Assembly: GCA_040217575.1 (NCBI GenBank)
Contig: JAVJPW010000008.1
Span: 62,001 to 126,000 of the forward strand
Source: Pacificispira sp040217575
Lineage (GTDB): Bacteria; Pseudomonadota; Alphaproteobacteria; UBA8366; Aestuariispiraceae
DNA: 64,000 bases
Direction of reading: 5' to 3'
Under the pieces are notes generated by a model. It had not been told where the DNA came from. It ran no database searches and saw nothing but the letters and a program-made list of their open reading frames with translations. Below, piece after piece: positions 40,564 to 49,101 of the stretch (its first letter is position 1; each line of letters begins with the position of its first letter). The translations under genes and the position numbers were made by a program.

Positions 40564-40779
40564 ATGCGCCTGCGCCGTTTTCAGGTGCTGGCAGGCATCC
40601 TCGCAATTTTGCTGATGCTGTTTCGGATTGCGCTTACACTTGTGACCATGACTCTACAGCTGCTGTGGGCATTGGCCTTGATTAGAGACGCGCAAGACCG
40701 GGTCAGGACATGCGGTCCGTTGCCCCCCGTTCCTGACAGGAAGCTTGTGCAACCATATGGCTTTGTGGACCGAAGATGA
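40564..40779 (+). CDS. 71-residue small membrane protein coupled to the EEP gene
   Basis: ATG 40564 opens a 71-codon frame whose stop overlaps the start of the next gene (ATGA at 40776). The product has a basic start (MRLRRFQVL), a long hydrophobic stretch (AGILAILLMLFRIALTLV and TMTLQLLWALALI, one long or two short helices) and a polar tail (PLPPVPDRKLVQPYGFVDRR). The coupling to the EEP gene, whose product also begins with membrane helices, suggests the two proteins act together at the membrane. The ribosome site is weak. No family recognised. Confidence 0.6.
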   Translation: MRLRRFQVLAGILAILLMLFRIALTLVTMTLQLLWALALIRDAQDRVRTCGPLPPVPDRKLVQPYGFVDRR

Positions 40780-41861
40780 TTCTTGATTGGATTGCCGCAC
40801 TCGTGGCGATTTGCGCCGCACTATGGACCATACTGCCGTTGTTTCGCCATGATGCGTGGTGGATCCGCGGGTTCGAATTTCCCCGCGTTCAGGTGACAGT
40901 GCTGACAGCGGCCGTCCTGTCGGCATACCTCGCAATCGCGGGCTGGCGGGACGCCGAAGACTGGATTCTGATCACGGTTCTTGCGGCGTGCACGGCCTTC
41001 CAACTGATTCGCATCGCACCCTACACCTCGCTTTACCCAAAACAGCTGCGGTCCGCGGCCGCACCGGAGCCGCGCCGCACGCTGGCCGTAATGATCGCGA
41101 ATGTACTAACGCCGAACCGGAACGCCGCCGCACTAATGCGCCTGGTCAGGGTGCACAATCCCGATATCCTCCTCGCGGTGGAGACGGACTCGTGGTGGGA
41201 AAGCCAATTGGACGGGCTGGAATCCGACTACCCCCATACCGTCAAACACCCACTCGACAACCTCTACGGAATGCACCTTTACTCCCGCCTGGAACTGATC
41301 GACCCGGAGGTCCAGTTCTTGGTCGAGGAGGGCGTTCCTTCGATTCACACCGAAGTAAGGCTGGGCTCCGGCCATCGGGTCAAATTGCATTGCATTCACC
41401 CCGCCCCGCCAAGCCCCACCGAAAATGAAACCGCCGCCGAGCGCGATGCAGAGCTGCTCGTCGTGGCAAATGCCATCACTGAAACAACTGGTCCGGTGGT
41501 CGTTATGGGCGATCTAAACGACGTCGCTTGGTCCGCCTCGACCCGCCTGTTTCAGAAAGTGAGCGGCTTGCTCGACCCCCGGATCGGTCGCGGCTTGTAC
41601 AGCACTTTTCACGCTGGCTATCCATTCCTGCGCTGGCCCCTGGATCACGTTTTCTGCTCGCCCGACTTCACTTTGGTCTCTCTCTCACGCCTCGGCTATA
41701 TCGGGTCGGATCATTTTCCGGTTCTTGCGGTGCTGCACTATGAGCCCGGTGCCGAACACGAACATGCCGAACTGAAAGCTGATGCTGAGGACCAAGATCG
41801 GGTCGAGCAAAAAATTGAGAAGGTCGATGCCGACGACGAGGTGCTGACCCGCAGGGACTAA
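40776..41861 (+). CDS. membrane-anchored endonuclease/exonuclease/phosphatase (EEP) family protein
   Basis: A 361-residue protein with N-terminal membrane segments at about 3-22, 38-58 and 65-82 and a C-terminal EEP domain (residues about 100-335). Catalytic landmarks are MIANVLTPNRN, LAVETDSWWESQL, GPVVVMGDLNDVAWS, a WPLDHVFCS loop and the terminal GSDHFPVLAVL. Family members are Mg-dependent nucleases, inositol-phosphatases or sphingomyelinases; this anchored type (YafD-like) has no settled substrate. The last 30 residues are highly acidic. It lies between two copies of a 125-bp repeat and is less GC-rich than its neighbours. Confidence 0.85.
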   Translation: MILDWIAALVAICAALWTILPLFRHDAWWIRGFEFPRVQVTVLTAAVLSAYLAIAGWRDAEDWILITVLAACTAFQLIRIAPYTSLYPKQLRSAAAPEPRRTLAVMIANVLTPNRNAAALMRLVRVHNPDILLAVETDSWWESQLDGLESDYPHTVKHPLDNLYGMHLYSRLELIDPEVQFLVEEGVPSIHTEVRLGSGHRVKLHCIHPAPPSPTENETAAERDAELLVVANAITETTGPVVVMGDLNDVAWSASTRLFQKVSGLLDPRIGRGLYSTFHAGYPFLRWPLDHVFCSPDFTLVSLSRLGYIGSDHFPVLAVLHYEPGAEHEHAELKADAEDQDRVEQKIEKVDADDEVLTRRD

Positions 41862-42192
41862 CTTGTCGCTCACCATCGACCGGACGGTGCTGTCCTTGCC
41901 AACTCACCACCGTCTTCTGTCGTATAGAACGCGCACCTTGCCCCCAGCAGAAACGGTTCTGTTGCGTAGCGGACGCTGGCACCCCCATGAAAACGGCCAA
42001 ATCCTCCGGAAGCAGGCCGCTTCAGAACGCTGTTCCCACTGGGGCATTGATCGGGTTTTCCGTTTGGGGGATCAGGGAAATCCCATTCCGACTGTCAACC
42101 AGGTCGAAGTTCGATGGCGGCTCAGTCGACGATCGTGAATGAACCAAAATACCGACATGATCAAACAGACATGCACAACCGGCCTGCGCCCC
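41862..42192. other. non-coding stretch behind the EEP gene
   Basis: No gene is convincing in these 331 bases. The right third is copy B of the 125-bp repeat. At about 41957 the sequence GGTTCTGTTGC resembles the ends of IS6-family elements, but there is no second end and no transposase, so I do not call an insertion sequence. Confidence 0.4.
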
Positions 42193-42268
42193 TCACCAGC
42201 GCGCACGATAGCCGCGTGCGTCGATATGAACAAACGGCCCACGCACGGAATTCGCGCTGTAGATCCCA
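42144..42268. repeat. 125-bp direct repeat, copy B (3' end of the intact M15 peptidase gene)
   Basis: The functional copy of the repeat found at 40426-40550: it covers the last 25 codons of the M15 peptidase gene (stop at 42193) plus about 49 bases of its 3' flank. See copy A. Confidence 0.85.
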
Positions 42269-43128
42269 AGACCGCCCGCGGGCCAGTATCGGTTGCCGGT
42301 CGATTCCGAAATGTCCTCGGCCCAACCCGCCAGCATCCTGGCGTCGCCGATATCGATCCTGCCGTCGCCGTTCAAGTCGTCCATCCAGCCGTTGCCGTCC
42401 GCGTCCACGAATACGTCGGCCGCGCCGCCGAACAGATGCCGGGAAGACGTGGTCCGGTTGCCGATCGACGCGTTGTACCAGGGTGTGCGAAACCCGCTCA
42501 TCACCGTCAGGGTGGGAACGTCGTGGCCAGCCCCCTGAACCGCGTCCAGCACCGATTCCAGCTTTGCCAGCATGGACGGGCGGATCAGAAGATACGCGGT
42601 GTCATGGTCCGGCTGCTGCTTGCAGAGAAACTGCCACAGCTGAAAATTCGGGGAAACGTAAAGGTCCCGCATATCCCGTGTGACTTCGATGAACCCTTCG
42701 GGCGGGCGATAGACGTCCAGGCCCCGGTGCGGGTCCGGGGAATAAGCGCCGATCCGGTATCCGTTCAGTTCCGACTGGCGGCCGTTTTCGAACGGCGTCA
42801 GCACAAAGACCAGAATGTCGCGCGCCTGTCCGCCGTTGATGAAGGTGATGCGCGAAACACCGGGGGAAGACGGCGCGCGCCAGACCCAGTCGCCGCCGTC
42901 GCGCCGCAGGGCGCCGCTGTCGGCCTGGCCGTCCGCATCGACGGCAAAACGCAGGTCCGCGCCCGGCATGACCATCGCCGAGATCAGCGCCAGGTCGGTT
43001 TCGACATCGTCCAGGCCCAGCATATAGCCGACGCGGTCCGCATCGCCTTGGGCGACCGCGGCGGCGGAACCCAGGGGCAGCACCGCCAAAAGGGCGGCCC
43101 CAAGGGCCGCAAGAAACGTCACACGCAT
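42193..43128 (-). CDS. exported M15A/DUF882-type peptidase with dockerin-like Ca loops
   Basis: A 311-residue exported murein-peptidase-like protein. The signal peptide is MRVTFLAALGAALLAVLPLG ... VAQG. The C-terminal peptidase domain (residues about 150-311) has the zinc motifs SGFRTPWYN, SSRHLFGGAADVFVD (H-x6-D) and FVHIDARG (final metal His). Between them lies DADGNGWMDDLNGDGRIDIG, two calcium-loop-like D-x-D/N-x-D/N-G sequences as in dockerins. The N-terminal half (residues 30-140) is beta-rich and probably a substrate- or envelope-binding module. It follows the L,D-transpeptidase gene by 17 bases, forming a peptidoglycan-modifying pair. Confidence 0.85.
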   Translation of the reverse strand: MRVTFLAALGAALLAVLPLGSAAAVAQGDADRVGYMLGLDDVETDLALISAMVMPGADLRFAVDADGQADSGALRRDGGDWVWRAPSSPGVSRITFINGGQARDILVFVLTPFENGRQSELNGYRIGAYSPDPHRGLDVYRPPEGFIEVTRDMRDLYVSPNFQLWQFLCKQQPDHDTAYLLIRPSMLAKLESVLDAVQGAGHDVPTLTVMSGFRTPWYNASIGNRTTSSRHLFGGAADVFVDADGNGWMDDLNGDGRIDIGDARMLAGWAEDISESTGNRYWPAGGLGIYSANSVRGPFVHIDARGYRARW

Positions 43129-43144
43129 GATGTTTGGGGTATCC

Positions 43145-44662
43145 TCAATCGCCGCGCGGCGGCGGTGTTTCCAACCCGGACAAAACGGCCGGGTCGCGCT
43201 GATAAATATCGTCCAGGAACCGCACACCGCCCGCACCGTCGGCGATCACGGTCTGATACAGGATGTGGACCGGCACATGGGCGGTCAGATCGGCGCGGTT
43301 TTCCCGGCCCGTTTCCAGCGCCATGTCGATGCGGTCCGCATTCCAGCCGTCGGTTTCCTCCAACAGCCATTCCGCCAGCGCAATCGGGTCCTGCGTGCGC
43401 AGACAACCGGACGAAAAGGCCCGCTGACGCTGCGAAAACAGGCCGCGCGTCGGCGTGTCGTGAATATAGACGTTGTGCGGGTTGGGGAACATGATCTTCA
43501 CCAGACCCAGGGCGTTCATCGGGCCCGGCGCCTGGCGGATACGATAGGGGAAGTTCGACCGCGACAGGCTGTTCCAGTCGATGGTCGACGCATCGACCCG
43601 GTTGCCGTTCGCGTCCAGAACCTGAAAGCCAAGCTGGTCCACCGCGCCGGGGTCGCTCTGAAACAGGGGAAGCTTGTCCGCGACCGCCAGGCTGCGCGGC
43701 GTCTCCCACCACGGGTTGAAGACGATATATTCGATTTCATCGGAAAAGACGGGCGTCGCGCGATAGGGACGGCCGACGATCGTAAGATAGGTGCGGACCG
43801 GTTCGCCGTCTTCGAACGCGGTCACATCGAAATTGGCGATGTTCGCGCGCAGATGCCGGCGTCCCAGTTCGGTCGGCAACCAGCGGAACCGTTCCATATT
43901 GACGCGAAGCTGGTCCGCGCGTTCGGACGGGCTGCGGTTCAGCGCGCGCAAGGTCGCCGGACCGACGATGCCGTCGGCTTCCTGTCCCTCGCTTGCCTGG
44001 AACCCTTCGACGGCAATCGCCATTCCTTCATCAAAATCCGGCCCGCCGCCCGCTTCCGGCAGCCAGCCCAGTTGCTGCAGCCGCTGGCGCAGCGCCGCCA
44101 CCCGCGGCCCGGTATCACCCAGGCGCAGGGTCGGGCCCTCGTCGATCCGGACAATCGGGTCTTCGCCCAGATTCTGCTGCCGGACCAATTCGTCGCGCAT
44201 CGCGGCATAAAGCGGTTGGCGGGGCGCGAACGCTTCCAGCGACCGGCCGACCGTGCCGTCCGCCAGCGCGGTCAGCAGGGCGTCTGCGAAATCCGCCTCA
44301 CGCGGGGCGACGGCCCAGCTGGGCTCCAGCATCACAGGGTCGGTCTTGCCGTACAGAAGATGGGCCGCCGCCGTCAGCCAGGAGGCGGTCGCAACCCGGT
44401 CGCGCGCATCCTCGTCCGTCCGCAGCGTCCGAAGCGACGACAGGCCGTAATGTTCGGGATCCAGCCCATGTTCTTCCAGCCGCGCGATCGCGATCAGAAG
44501 GGCGTTGTAGTTGACGTCGTTCCAGACCTGCTCAACGCCGGCGTCGGCATGGAATTCCTCCGTCGCGACGGGGGCAATACGCTGGGCGGCCGCATCGTCC
44601 CGCGCAGAGACGACGGCAAGGGCAAGCGCGATTGAAAGCACACAGATCCGACCGGCACGCAT
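43145..44662 (-). CDS. L,D-transpeptidase of the YcbB (LdtD) type
   Basis: A 505-residue exported enzyme that makes 3-3 cross-links in peptidoglycan. Signal peptide MRAGRICVLSIALALAVVSA; a helical N-terminal domain (EQVWNDVNYNALLIAIARLEE); a peptidoglycan-binding motif at residues about 178-240 (LRLGDTGPRVAALRQRLQQL ... DGIVGPATLRALN); and a YkuD catalytic domain with the active-site Cys420 in YIHDTPTRGLFSQRQRAFSS followed by GCLR. Length and layout fit YcbB/LdtD rather than the short Ldt enzymes. The M15 peptidase gene follows 17 bases downstream. Confidence 0.93.
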   Translation of the reverse strand: MRAGRICVLSIALALAVVSARDDAAAQRIAPVATEEFHADAGVEQVWNDVNYNALLIAIARLEEHGLDPEHYGLSSLRTLRTDEDARDRVATASWLTAAAHLLYGKTDPVMLEPSWAVAPREADFADALLTALADGTVGRSLEAFAPRQPLYAAMRDELVRQQNLGEDPIVRIDEGPTLRLGDTGPRVAALRQRLQQLGWLPEAGGGPDFDEGMAIAVEGFQASEGQEADGIVGPATLRALNRSPSERADQLRVNMERFRWLPTELGRRHLRANIANFDVTAFEDGEPVRTYLTIVGRPYRATPVFSDEIEYIVFNPWWETPRSLAVADKLPLFQSDPGAVDQLGFQVLDANGNRVDASTIDWNSLSRSNFPYRIRQAPGPMNALGLVKIMFPNPHNVYIHDTPTRGLFSQRQRAFSSGCLRTQDPIALAEWLLEETDGWNADRIDMALETGRENRADLTAHVPVHILYQTVIADGAGGVRFLDDIYQRDPAVLSGLETPPPRGD

Positions 44663-44823
44663 TCTGACGGAAATCCCGTTCCAGCATCACGATTGAAGGG
44701 TCGCGCAATTATATAGGGTGCGCCCGCGCAAGGGCGAGCGAATTTATCCGACCCGGCCCGACCGGGCGCGGCCGGCGGCGCGACCGCCGCTTGGACGGTC
44801 ATCTGAACCGAAGAATGTCGCGG

Positions 44824-46101
44824 TCACAGTTGCTTGCCTGGTGTTCGGCTTGCCAAAGAGAACACCTCGATTGCCTGATCTTCGATTAATGCCTCACAGC
44901 GATTGAGAATAAAATCGCCTTCAACCAATTTGGCGGTAGCCTTGCTAAGCAGAATGCCGCCGGCCTCTGGAATGTCCTTCATTCTCTGTTCGAGCTTTGC
45001 GCCAAGGTTCACGATATCTCCATTGGCTGTATAGATCGCCCGCGCTCCCGACGTTTTTCCCACCTGTGCATGCCCGCTGCTGATGCCTATTCGCATGCTC
45101 AGTGGTTCCGGAAGGCCATATCGCGCCTTGAATTCAGGGTTCAAAAAGGAAAGACGCTCCTGCATCTCGACAGCCAACGTCACCACTTGCACGGCGTCAT
45201 CCTTCGGGCCTGAAGTAGAGAAGTTCCCCAAATAGCCGAATATGCCGTCACCTGAAATGTCTTCGAGGAACCCATCGTGTGATTTTATGATCCGCTGCAT
45301 TTCCCTGACAAATTCCTGGAGCATGTCACCGAATGCTTCCTCGCTCATGCTACGGCTGATCCGTGTCGAGCCCGCGAGGTCTGCGAAAAACACCGTTAGA
45401 AAATGTGTCCGAGGGCTCAGGTCGTCGCCATTTCGCAATCCGTCCACCAGTAAAGGATCGAGATACTCGGAAACGGAGAGTGAAAAGTCCGAGAGCTTCT
45501 GGTTCGCTTCCGCTAACCGGTTCTCCGCCCGCTGTACCGCCTCTGAGAAGGCATTCATGATGATGGCAATACCGATTACCATGATCAGCATGTTGGCCGC
45601 GAGAAAGGCAGCCGCAAACCGCGGTTCAATTGGTGAAAGCGCGCCGACACCAGCGCTCAGCGCCACGGCACCAGCGAGCAGGAACGCGATAAGGACAATC
45701 GCTCTCGTCCGGGATTTCGGCGAGACGAAAGGGACGAAATAGAGTGTCGCCGCCGGATAGATAAACACGGATATGAGGCCGGTTTCCAGACCTAGATACA
45801 GCGTGCCGAGAGTTCCGTAGAACACCACTTCCGTCATTGCCAAGAGATAGGCCGTGCGAATGCGACCATGCTTGTCCAGGAAATATCCGCCGACCCACAT
45901 AGCAACGCTGAGAACATTAAACAGGCAAAGCTCCGGTTGCTTGAGAAGGTAAAAAACAAGAACCATGGCCGCGTGGGCGGCGACACCGAACGGGTACATA
46001 AATGTCGCCAAACGACGATAACGGTAGATGTCGCCGGAACTGCTTTGCACGGCGACACCATCATCTGGCTCGTCGAAGACATTTGATTCCCGAATTACCA
46101 T
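44824..46101 (-). CDS. membrane class III adenylate/guanylate cyclase
   Basis: A 425-residue protein. Five to six membrane helices occupy residues about 30-185 (FGVAAHAAMVLVFYLL ... AAFLAANMLIMVIGIAIIM), then a short coiled coil (AVQRAENRLAEANQKLSDFS) and a C-terminal cyclase domain: metal-binding Asp in FLTVFFADLAGSTRIS, second Asp in DISGDGIFGYLG, and MRIGISSGHAQVGKTSG, IYTANGDIVNLGAKLEQ. It would make cAMP or cGMP in response to an unknown signal. ATG 46101 follows AAGGA; a TTG at 46149 is a poorer start. The gene begins a less GC-rich cassette that continues to 48894. Confidence 0.88.
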   Translation of the reverse strand: MVIRESNVFDEPDDGVAVQSSSGDIYRYRRLATFMYPFGVAAHAAMVLVFYLLKQPELCLFNVLSVAMWVGGYFLDKHGRIRTAYLLAMTEVVFYGTLGTLYLGLETGLISVFIYPAATLYFVPFVSPKSRTRAIVLIAFLLAGAVALSAGVGALSPIEPRFAAAFLAANMLIMVIGIAIIMNAFSEAVQRAENRLAEANQKLSDFSLSVSEYLDPLLVDGLRNGDDLSPRTHFLTVFFADLAGSTRISRSMSEEAFGDMLQEFVREMQRIIKSHDGFLEDISGDGIFGYLGNFSTSGPKDDAVQVVTLAVEMQERLSFLNPEFKARYGLPEPLSMRIGISSGHAQVGKTSGARAIYTANGDIVNLGAKLEQRMKDIPEAGGILLSKATAKLVEGDFILNRCEALIEDQAIEVFSLASRTPGKQL

Positions 46102-46169
46102 CGCCAAAATCCTTATGATCATCGCTCCGTACGGAAGGATATCGAGCAACCCCTCGCAGAAAACGATGC

Positions 46170-47060
46170 TTATCGATAGCGAACCGCATCGACGATCAGT
46201 TTAAATGCCGGGGACGCGTGTCGTCGGTTCGGATAATATAAATGATATCCGGGCAGCGGCGGCGTTTGCTTAGAGAGCACCTGCTTCAGAGCCCCGGCTT
46301 TGATGTCGGTAGCGACCTGATCGCGCGGCAGATATGCCAATCCGTCACCATAGAGGGCCGCATCCCGGATAAGATCGATGGAATTGAAGGCAAACGGACC
46401 ATCCACCTGCGCGCGGATTTCTTCGTCATCCTGCGAAAGTCGCCAGGCATTCATTCTGTCCGAGGTCGGCAGTTTCAAGTTGATGCAGCGGTGCTCGACC
46501 AGTTCCTGGGTGTCCCGGGGGCGCCCTGCGTGCTTCAAATAGTCCGGTGCCGCGACAATGGCCATCGGGATATCGGGTGAAATCCTTACAGCGATCATGT
46601 CTTTCGCGACCTGCTCTCCAAGCCTGACGCCGGCGTCATACCGGTCGGCAACGACATCCGACAATCCGTAGTCGACGATGATCTCTACCGAGATATCCGG
46701 ATTGGCCTTGAGCACCGGCGACAGTTTGGGCAGCAGTACGGCTTTCGCCGCATGTTCCACCGAGGTGATGCGGATCGTGCCGGCGGGCTTGTCACGGAAC
46801 TCGCTCAATGCGGCGACACTTTGTCCGATCTCCTGAAGCAGTGGCACCAAGGACTGGAATAGCCTCTCGCCCGCTTGCGTCGGAGCCACGCTTCGGGTCG
46901 TGCGGGCTAGCAGCCTTACGCCCAGGCGTTCCTCCAACCGACGGATGATCTGGCTCAGGGCTGACTGCGTGACGTTCAGCCTGGAAGCAGCGCGCGTAAA
47001 ACTGCGCTCTTCCGCTACCGCTACGAACGCGGTTAGGTCGGCTATCTCATCTCTTTGCAT
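46170..47060 (-). CDS. LysR-type regulator of the hydrolase-flavodoxin genes
   Basis: A 296-residue LysR protein with HTH FVAVAEERSFTRAASRLNVT, QSALSQIIRRLEERLGVRLL and a typical effector domain (GTIRITSVEHAAKAVLLPKL ... GDGLAYLPRDQVATDIKAG). The subgroup resembles the regulators that pair with oxidoreductase or hydrolase genes. It diverges from the alpha/beta hydrolase gene across 165 A/T-rich bases (47061-47225), where its binding sites should be. It shares the relaxed GC content of its neighbours. Confidence 0.9.
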   Translation of the reverse strand: MQRDEIADLTAFVAVAEERSFTRAASRLNVTQSALSQIIRRLEERLGVRLLARTTRSVAPTQAGERLFQSLVPLLQEIGQSVAALSEFRDKPAGTIRITSVEHAAKAVLLPKLSPVLKANPDISVEIIVDYGLSDVVADRYDAGVRLGEQVAKDMIAVRISPDIPMAIVAAPDYLKHAGRPRDTQELVEHRCINLKLPTSDRMNAWRLSQDDEEIRAQVDGPFAFNSIDLIRDAALYGDGLAYLPRDQVATDIKAGALKQVLSKQTPPLPGYHLYYPNRRHASPAFKLIVDAVRYR

Positions 47061-47225
47061 TTATTACCTCATTACTAGGTTCAATAACTTTTCTTCGATT
47101 AATTTATAAACAACCGTTCCCTATTTTTCTATCAGGTCGTGCGGAGACAGCACGACATAGTTGAGCGGCACGGCATTCATGGCCCGTTCGCTCCAGATTG
47201 AAACGAACCCAGCCAGGAGAGACAG

Positions 47226-48197
47226 ATGTCAAGAATGTCCCAGGAACGAATGGAAAAAGCACTCAACCAGCTATCGTCCATTTCCGCGGAAGATCATGCG
47301 AAAGTGCAAGGTCTCGCCAATATCGTACGTCCGCTTCGAAGCGTGCTTCACAAGACCCCCGACGACTACGGCATGACCGGTTGGCGGGACATCTATTTCC
47401 AGTCCGACGACGGCGTGCCGCTTGAGGGCTGGTACATCCCGGCAAAGGATGGAGAGAGCAACAAGCTCATCATTTTCAACCATGCGCTTCCGATGTGTCG
47501 GGCGGGTTTCCCAGGCCACCTTGGAGAGCCCTGGAGCAATTTCGATGCGGTCGAGATCGATTTCGTTATCCAGATGAAGCACCTGACCGACGCAGGCTAC
47601 AACGTTCTCGCCTATGACATTCGCAACCACGGCAACAGCGGTGCGGCCAACGGTGGGATCAGTGGCATCGGTCGGTGGGAATGGCGCGACTGCGTCGGCG
47701 TGAAGAAGTACGTGGACGCACACCCGGACCTCGGCAAGATGACGGTCGGATTGTACAGCCAGTGTATGGGTGGAAATTCGCAGTACGAGGCGATCTATCG
47801 CCATCCCGAACTGTTCGAGAATGTAAGATGCATGGTGAGCCCGATGGTGGTTTCTATGTCGGCGATCTACGACGCCTTCTCCGAAATTCAGGGGGTCAGC
47901 CAGTACCAAGAACTGATCGATCTTGAACTGCTGAAAATGGGTGGATGGGTCGCAGCCGAAATGACGCCGCAACACTTTGCCCCTGGCGTTACCATGCCGG
48001 TGCTGATGGTTCAGGTCTACGACGATGAATGGACCCGCAACCCTGAAGATGGGCAAAAGACATTCGATCTGTTGGGAAGCAACGACAAGGAACTGTTCTG
48101 GATTGAAGGAACAACCAAGCGGTTCCGAGATGGCTACAACCATTTCGGACGCCACCCCGAGAAAGTATTGTCCTATCTCGAAAAGCACATGAACTGA
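47226..48197 (+). CDS. alpha/beta hydrolase with a Cys nucleophile
   Basis: A 323-residue alpha/beta-hydrolase. Strand-turn elements are NKLIIFNHALPMCRAG and LTDAGYNVLAYDIRNHGNSG; the nucleophile elbow reads GLYSQCMGGNSQ, i.e. Cys rather than Ser in G-x-C-x-G, as in dienelactone hydrolase. The acid is probably in VLMVQVYDDEWTRNP and the His in DGYNHFGRHPEKVLSYL. The natural substrate is unknown; a thiol nucleophile suggests a lactone or an activated ester. AGGAGAGACAG precedes ATG 47226. A long hairpin separates it from the flavodoxin gene. Confidence 0.83.
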   Translation: MSRMSQERMEKALNQLSSISAEDHAKVQGLANIVRPLRSVLHKTPDDYGMTGWRDIYFQSDDGVPLEGWYIPAKDGESNKLIIFNHALPMCRAGFPGHLGEPWSNFDAVEIDFVIQMKHLTDAGYNVLAYDIRNHGNSGAANGGISGIGRWEWRDCVGVKKYVDAHPDLGKMTVGLYSQCMGGNSQYEAIYRHPELFENVRCMVSPMVVSMSAIYDAFSEIQGVSQYQELIDLELLKMGGWVAAEMTPQHFAPGVTMPVLMVQVYDDEWTRNPEDGQKTFDLLGSNDKELFWIEGTTKRFRDGYNHFGRHPEKVLSYLEKHMN

Positions 48198-48202
48198 GGT
48201 AG

Positions 48203-48246
48203 GGTTGGTAGCGAGCGCAGGACCCCTGGTCCTGCCTCGCTCAACC
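48203..48246 (+). other. long intercistronic hairpin between hydrolase and flavodoxin genes
   Basis: GGTTG / AGCGAG / GCAGGACC pair with GGTCCTGC / CTCGCT / CAACC around a CCT loop, 19 base pairs with two small bulges. There is no T run after it, so it is probably a stability or attenuation element dividing expression of the two genes. Confidence 0.7.
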
Positions 48247-48258
48247 GGGTGACAGAAA

Positions 48259-48894
48259 ATGAAACGCCGCGTATTTGTACTAGGAGCCGTTGCTGCCGCT
48301 GCCGCCACTTTGATCGGAAGTGGCGTGATTGGTTATGTTGTCAGAACCGAGTGGAAACAGGCCGACCAAAATCGAGCATTGGCGAACTATGATCCGCCCA
48401 GCGGCAACCGATCACGGACGCTGGTCGTATATTTTTCACGCTCCGGAAATACCGAGCTAATGGCGCTGGAAATTGCAAAGGATCAACAGGCGGACGTAAT
48501 CCGACTTGGAGCGGACGCCTATCGTCTGGGCCTGATGGGATGGATCAACGCGATGAAGGACGCTAGAGGCCAAGACGCAGCGATCGCGCCTTCGACTGTC
48601 GATCTCTCAGAGTACGACAGGGTCTTTATTGGTTCGCCTATATGGCTCTACAGCCCCGCGCCGCCGATCATGGAGTTCGTATCGTCGAACGACTTCACGG
48701 CCAAGGATGTGATCCTGTTTAACACGTTCAACAGCAAATTCGAGGATACCTATATCGACCGTTTTAAGGAAAGTGTGACGGCACAGGGTGGACATTTCGA
48801 AAACCATATCTGGGTCAGGCGCGGCCGGATGACCGATCAGATCGATGCCGAAGAACTGATCGCACAGGTTCGCCATCGACTGAGCAGTCTTTAG
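48259..48894 (+). CDS. membrane-tethered or exported flavodoxin
   Basis: A 211-residue protein with an N-terminal signal or anchor (MKRRVFVLGAVAAAAATLIG SGVIG, basic then hydrophobic, without a twin-arginine consensus) followed by a flavodoxin domain: the FMN phosphate loop in LVVYFSRSGNTELMALEIAK, then EYDRVFIGSPIWLYSPAPPI and VILFNTFNSKFEDT. It is related to the flavodoxin-like NAD(P)H reductases that accompany alpha/beta hydrolases and LysR genes in degradation cassettes. A position outside the cytoplasm would be unusual for FMN electron transfer. GGGTGA precedes the start. Confidence 0.83.
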   Translation: MKRRVFVLGAVAAAAATLIGSGVIGYVVRTEWKQADQNRALANYDPPSGNRSRTLVVYFSRSGNTELMALEIAKDQQADVIRLGADAYRLGLMGWINAMKDARGQDAAIAPSTVDLSEYDRVFIGSPIWLYSPAPPIMEFVSSNDFTAKDVILFNTFNSKFEDTYIDRFKESVTAQGGHFENHIWVRRGRMTDQIDAEELIAQVRHRLSSL

Positions 48895-49014
48895 AAATGC
48901 CTCAACCCAATCGGCGTTACGGAGAGAAACATCCGAAAAATGTCGGCGTATGCTTAGATATTTATCAATATCGCCGTAAAGCGCTTCTTAGGCCCAATCG
49001 GGGACCAGAGAAAA

Positions 49015-49101
49015 TGGTGCGGTCGAGAAGACTCGAACTTCCACCCGTGTTACCGGACAGCGACCTCAACGCTGCGCGTCTACCAATTCCGCCACGACCG
49101 C
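49015..49101 (-). tRNA. tRNA-Leu (anticodon GAG)
   Basis: On the minus strand GCGGTCG pairs with CGACCGC across the acceptor stem, with A discriminator and an encoded CCA at 49015-49017. The D arm GGCGGAATTGGTAGACGC, anticodon stem CAGCG/CGCTG around the loop TTGAGGT (anticodon GAG), a long variable arm and the T loop GTTCGAGTC are all present. The extra-long variable arm identifies class II, and GAG reads CUC/CUU leucine codons. Confidence 0.97.

Noticed and set aside
41957..42000. GGTTCTGTTGC resembling an IS6-family end
   Set aside because: No second end, no transposase fragment and only 11 bases; too little for an insertion sequence.
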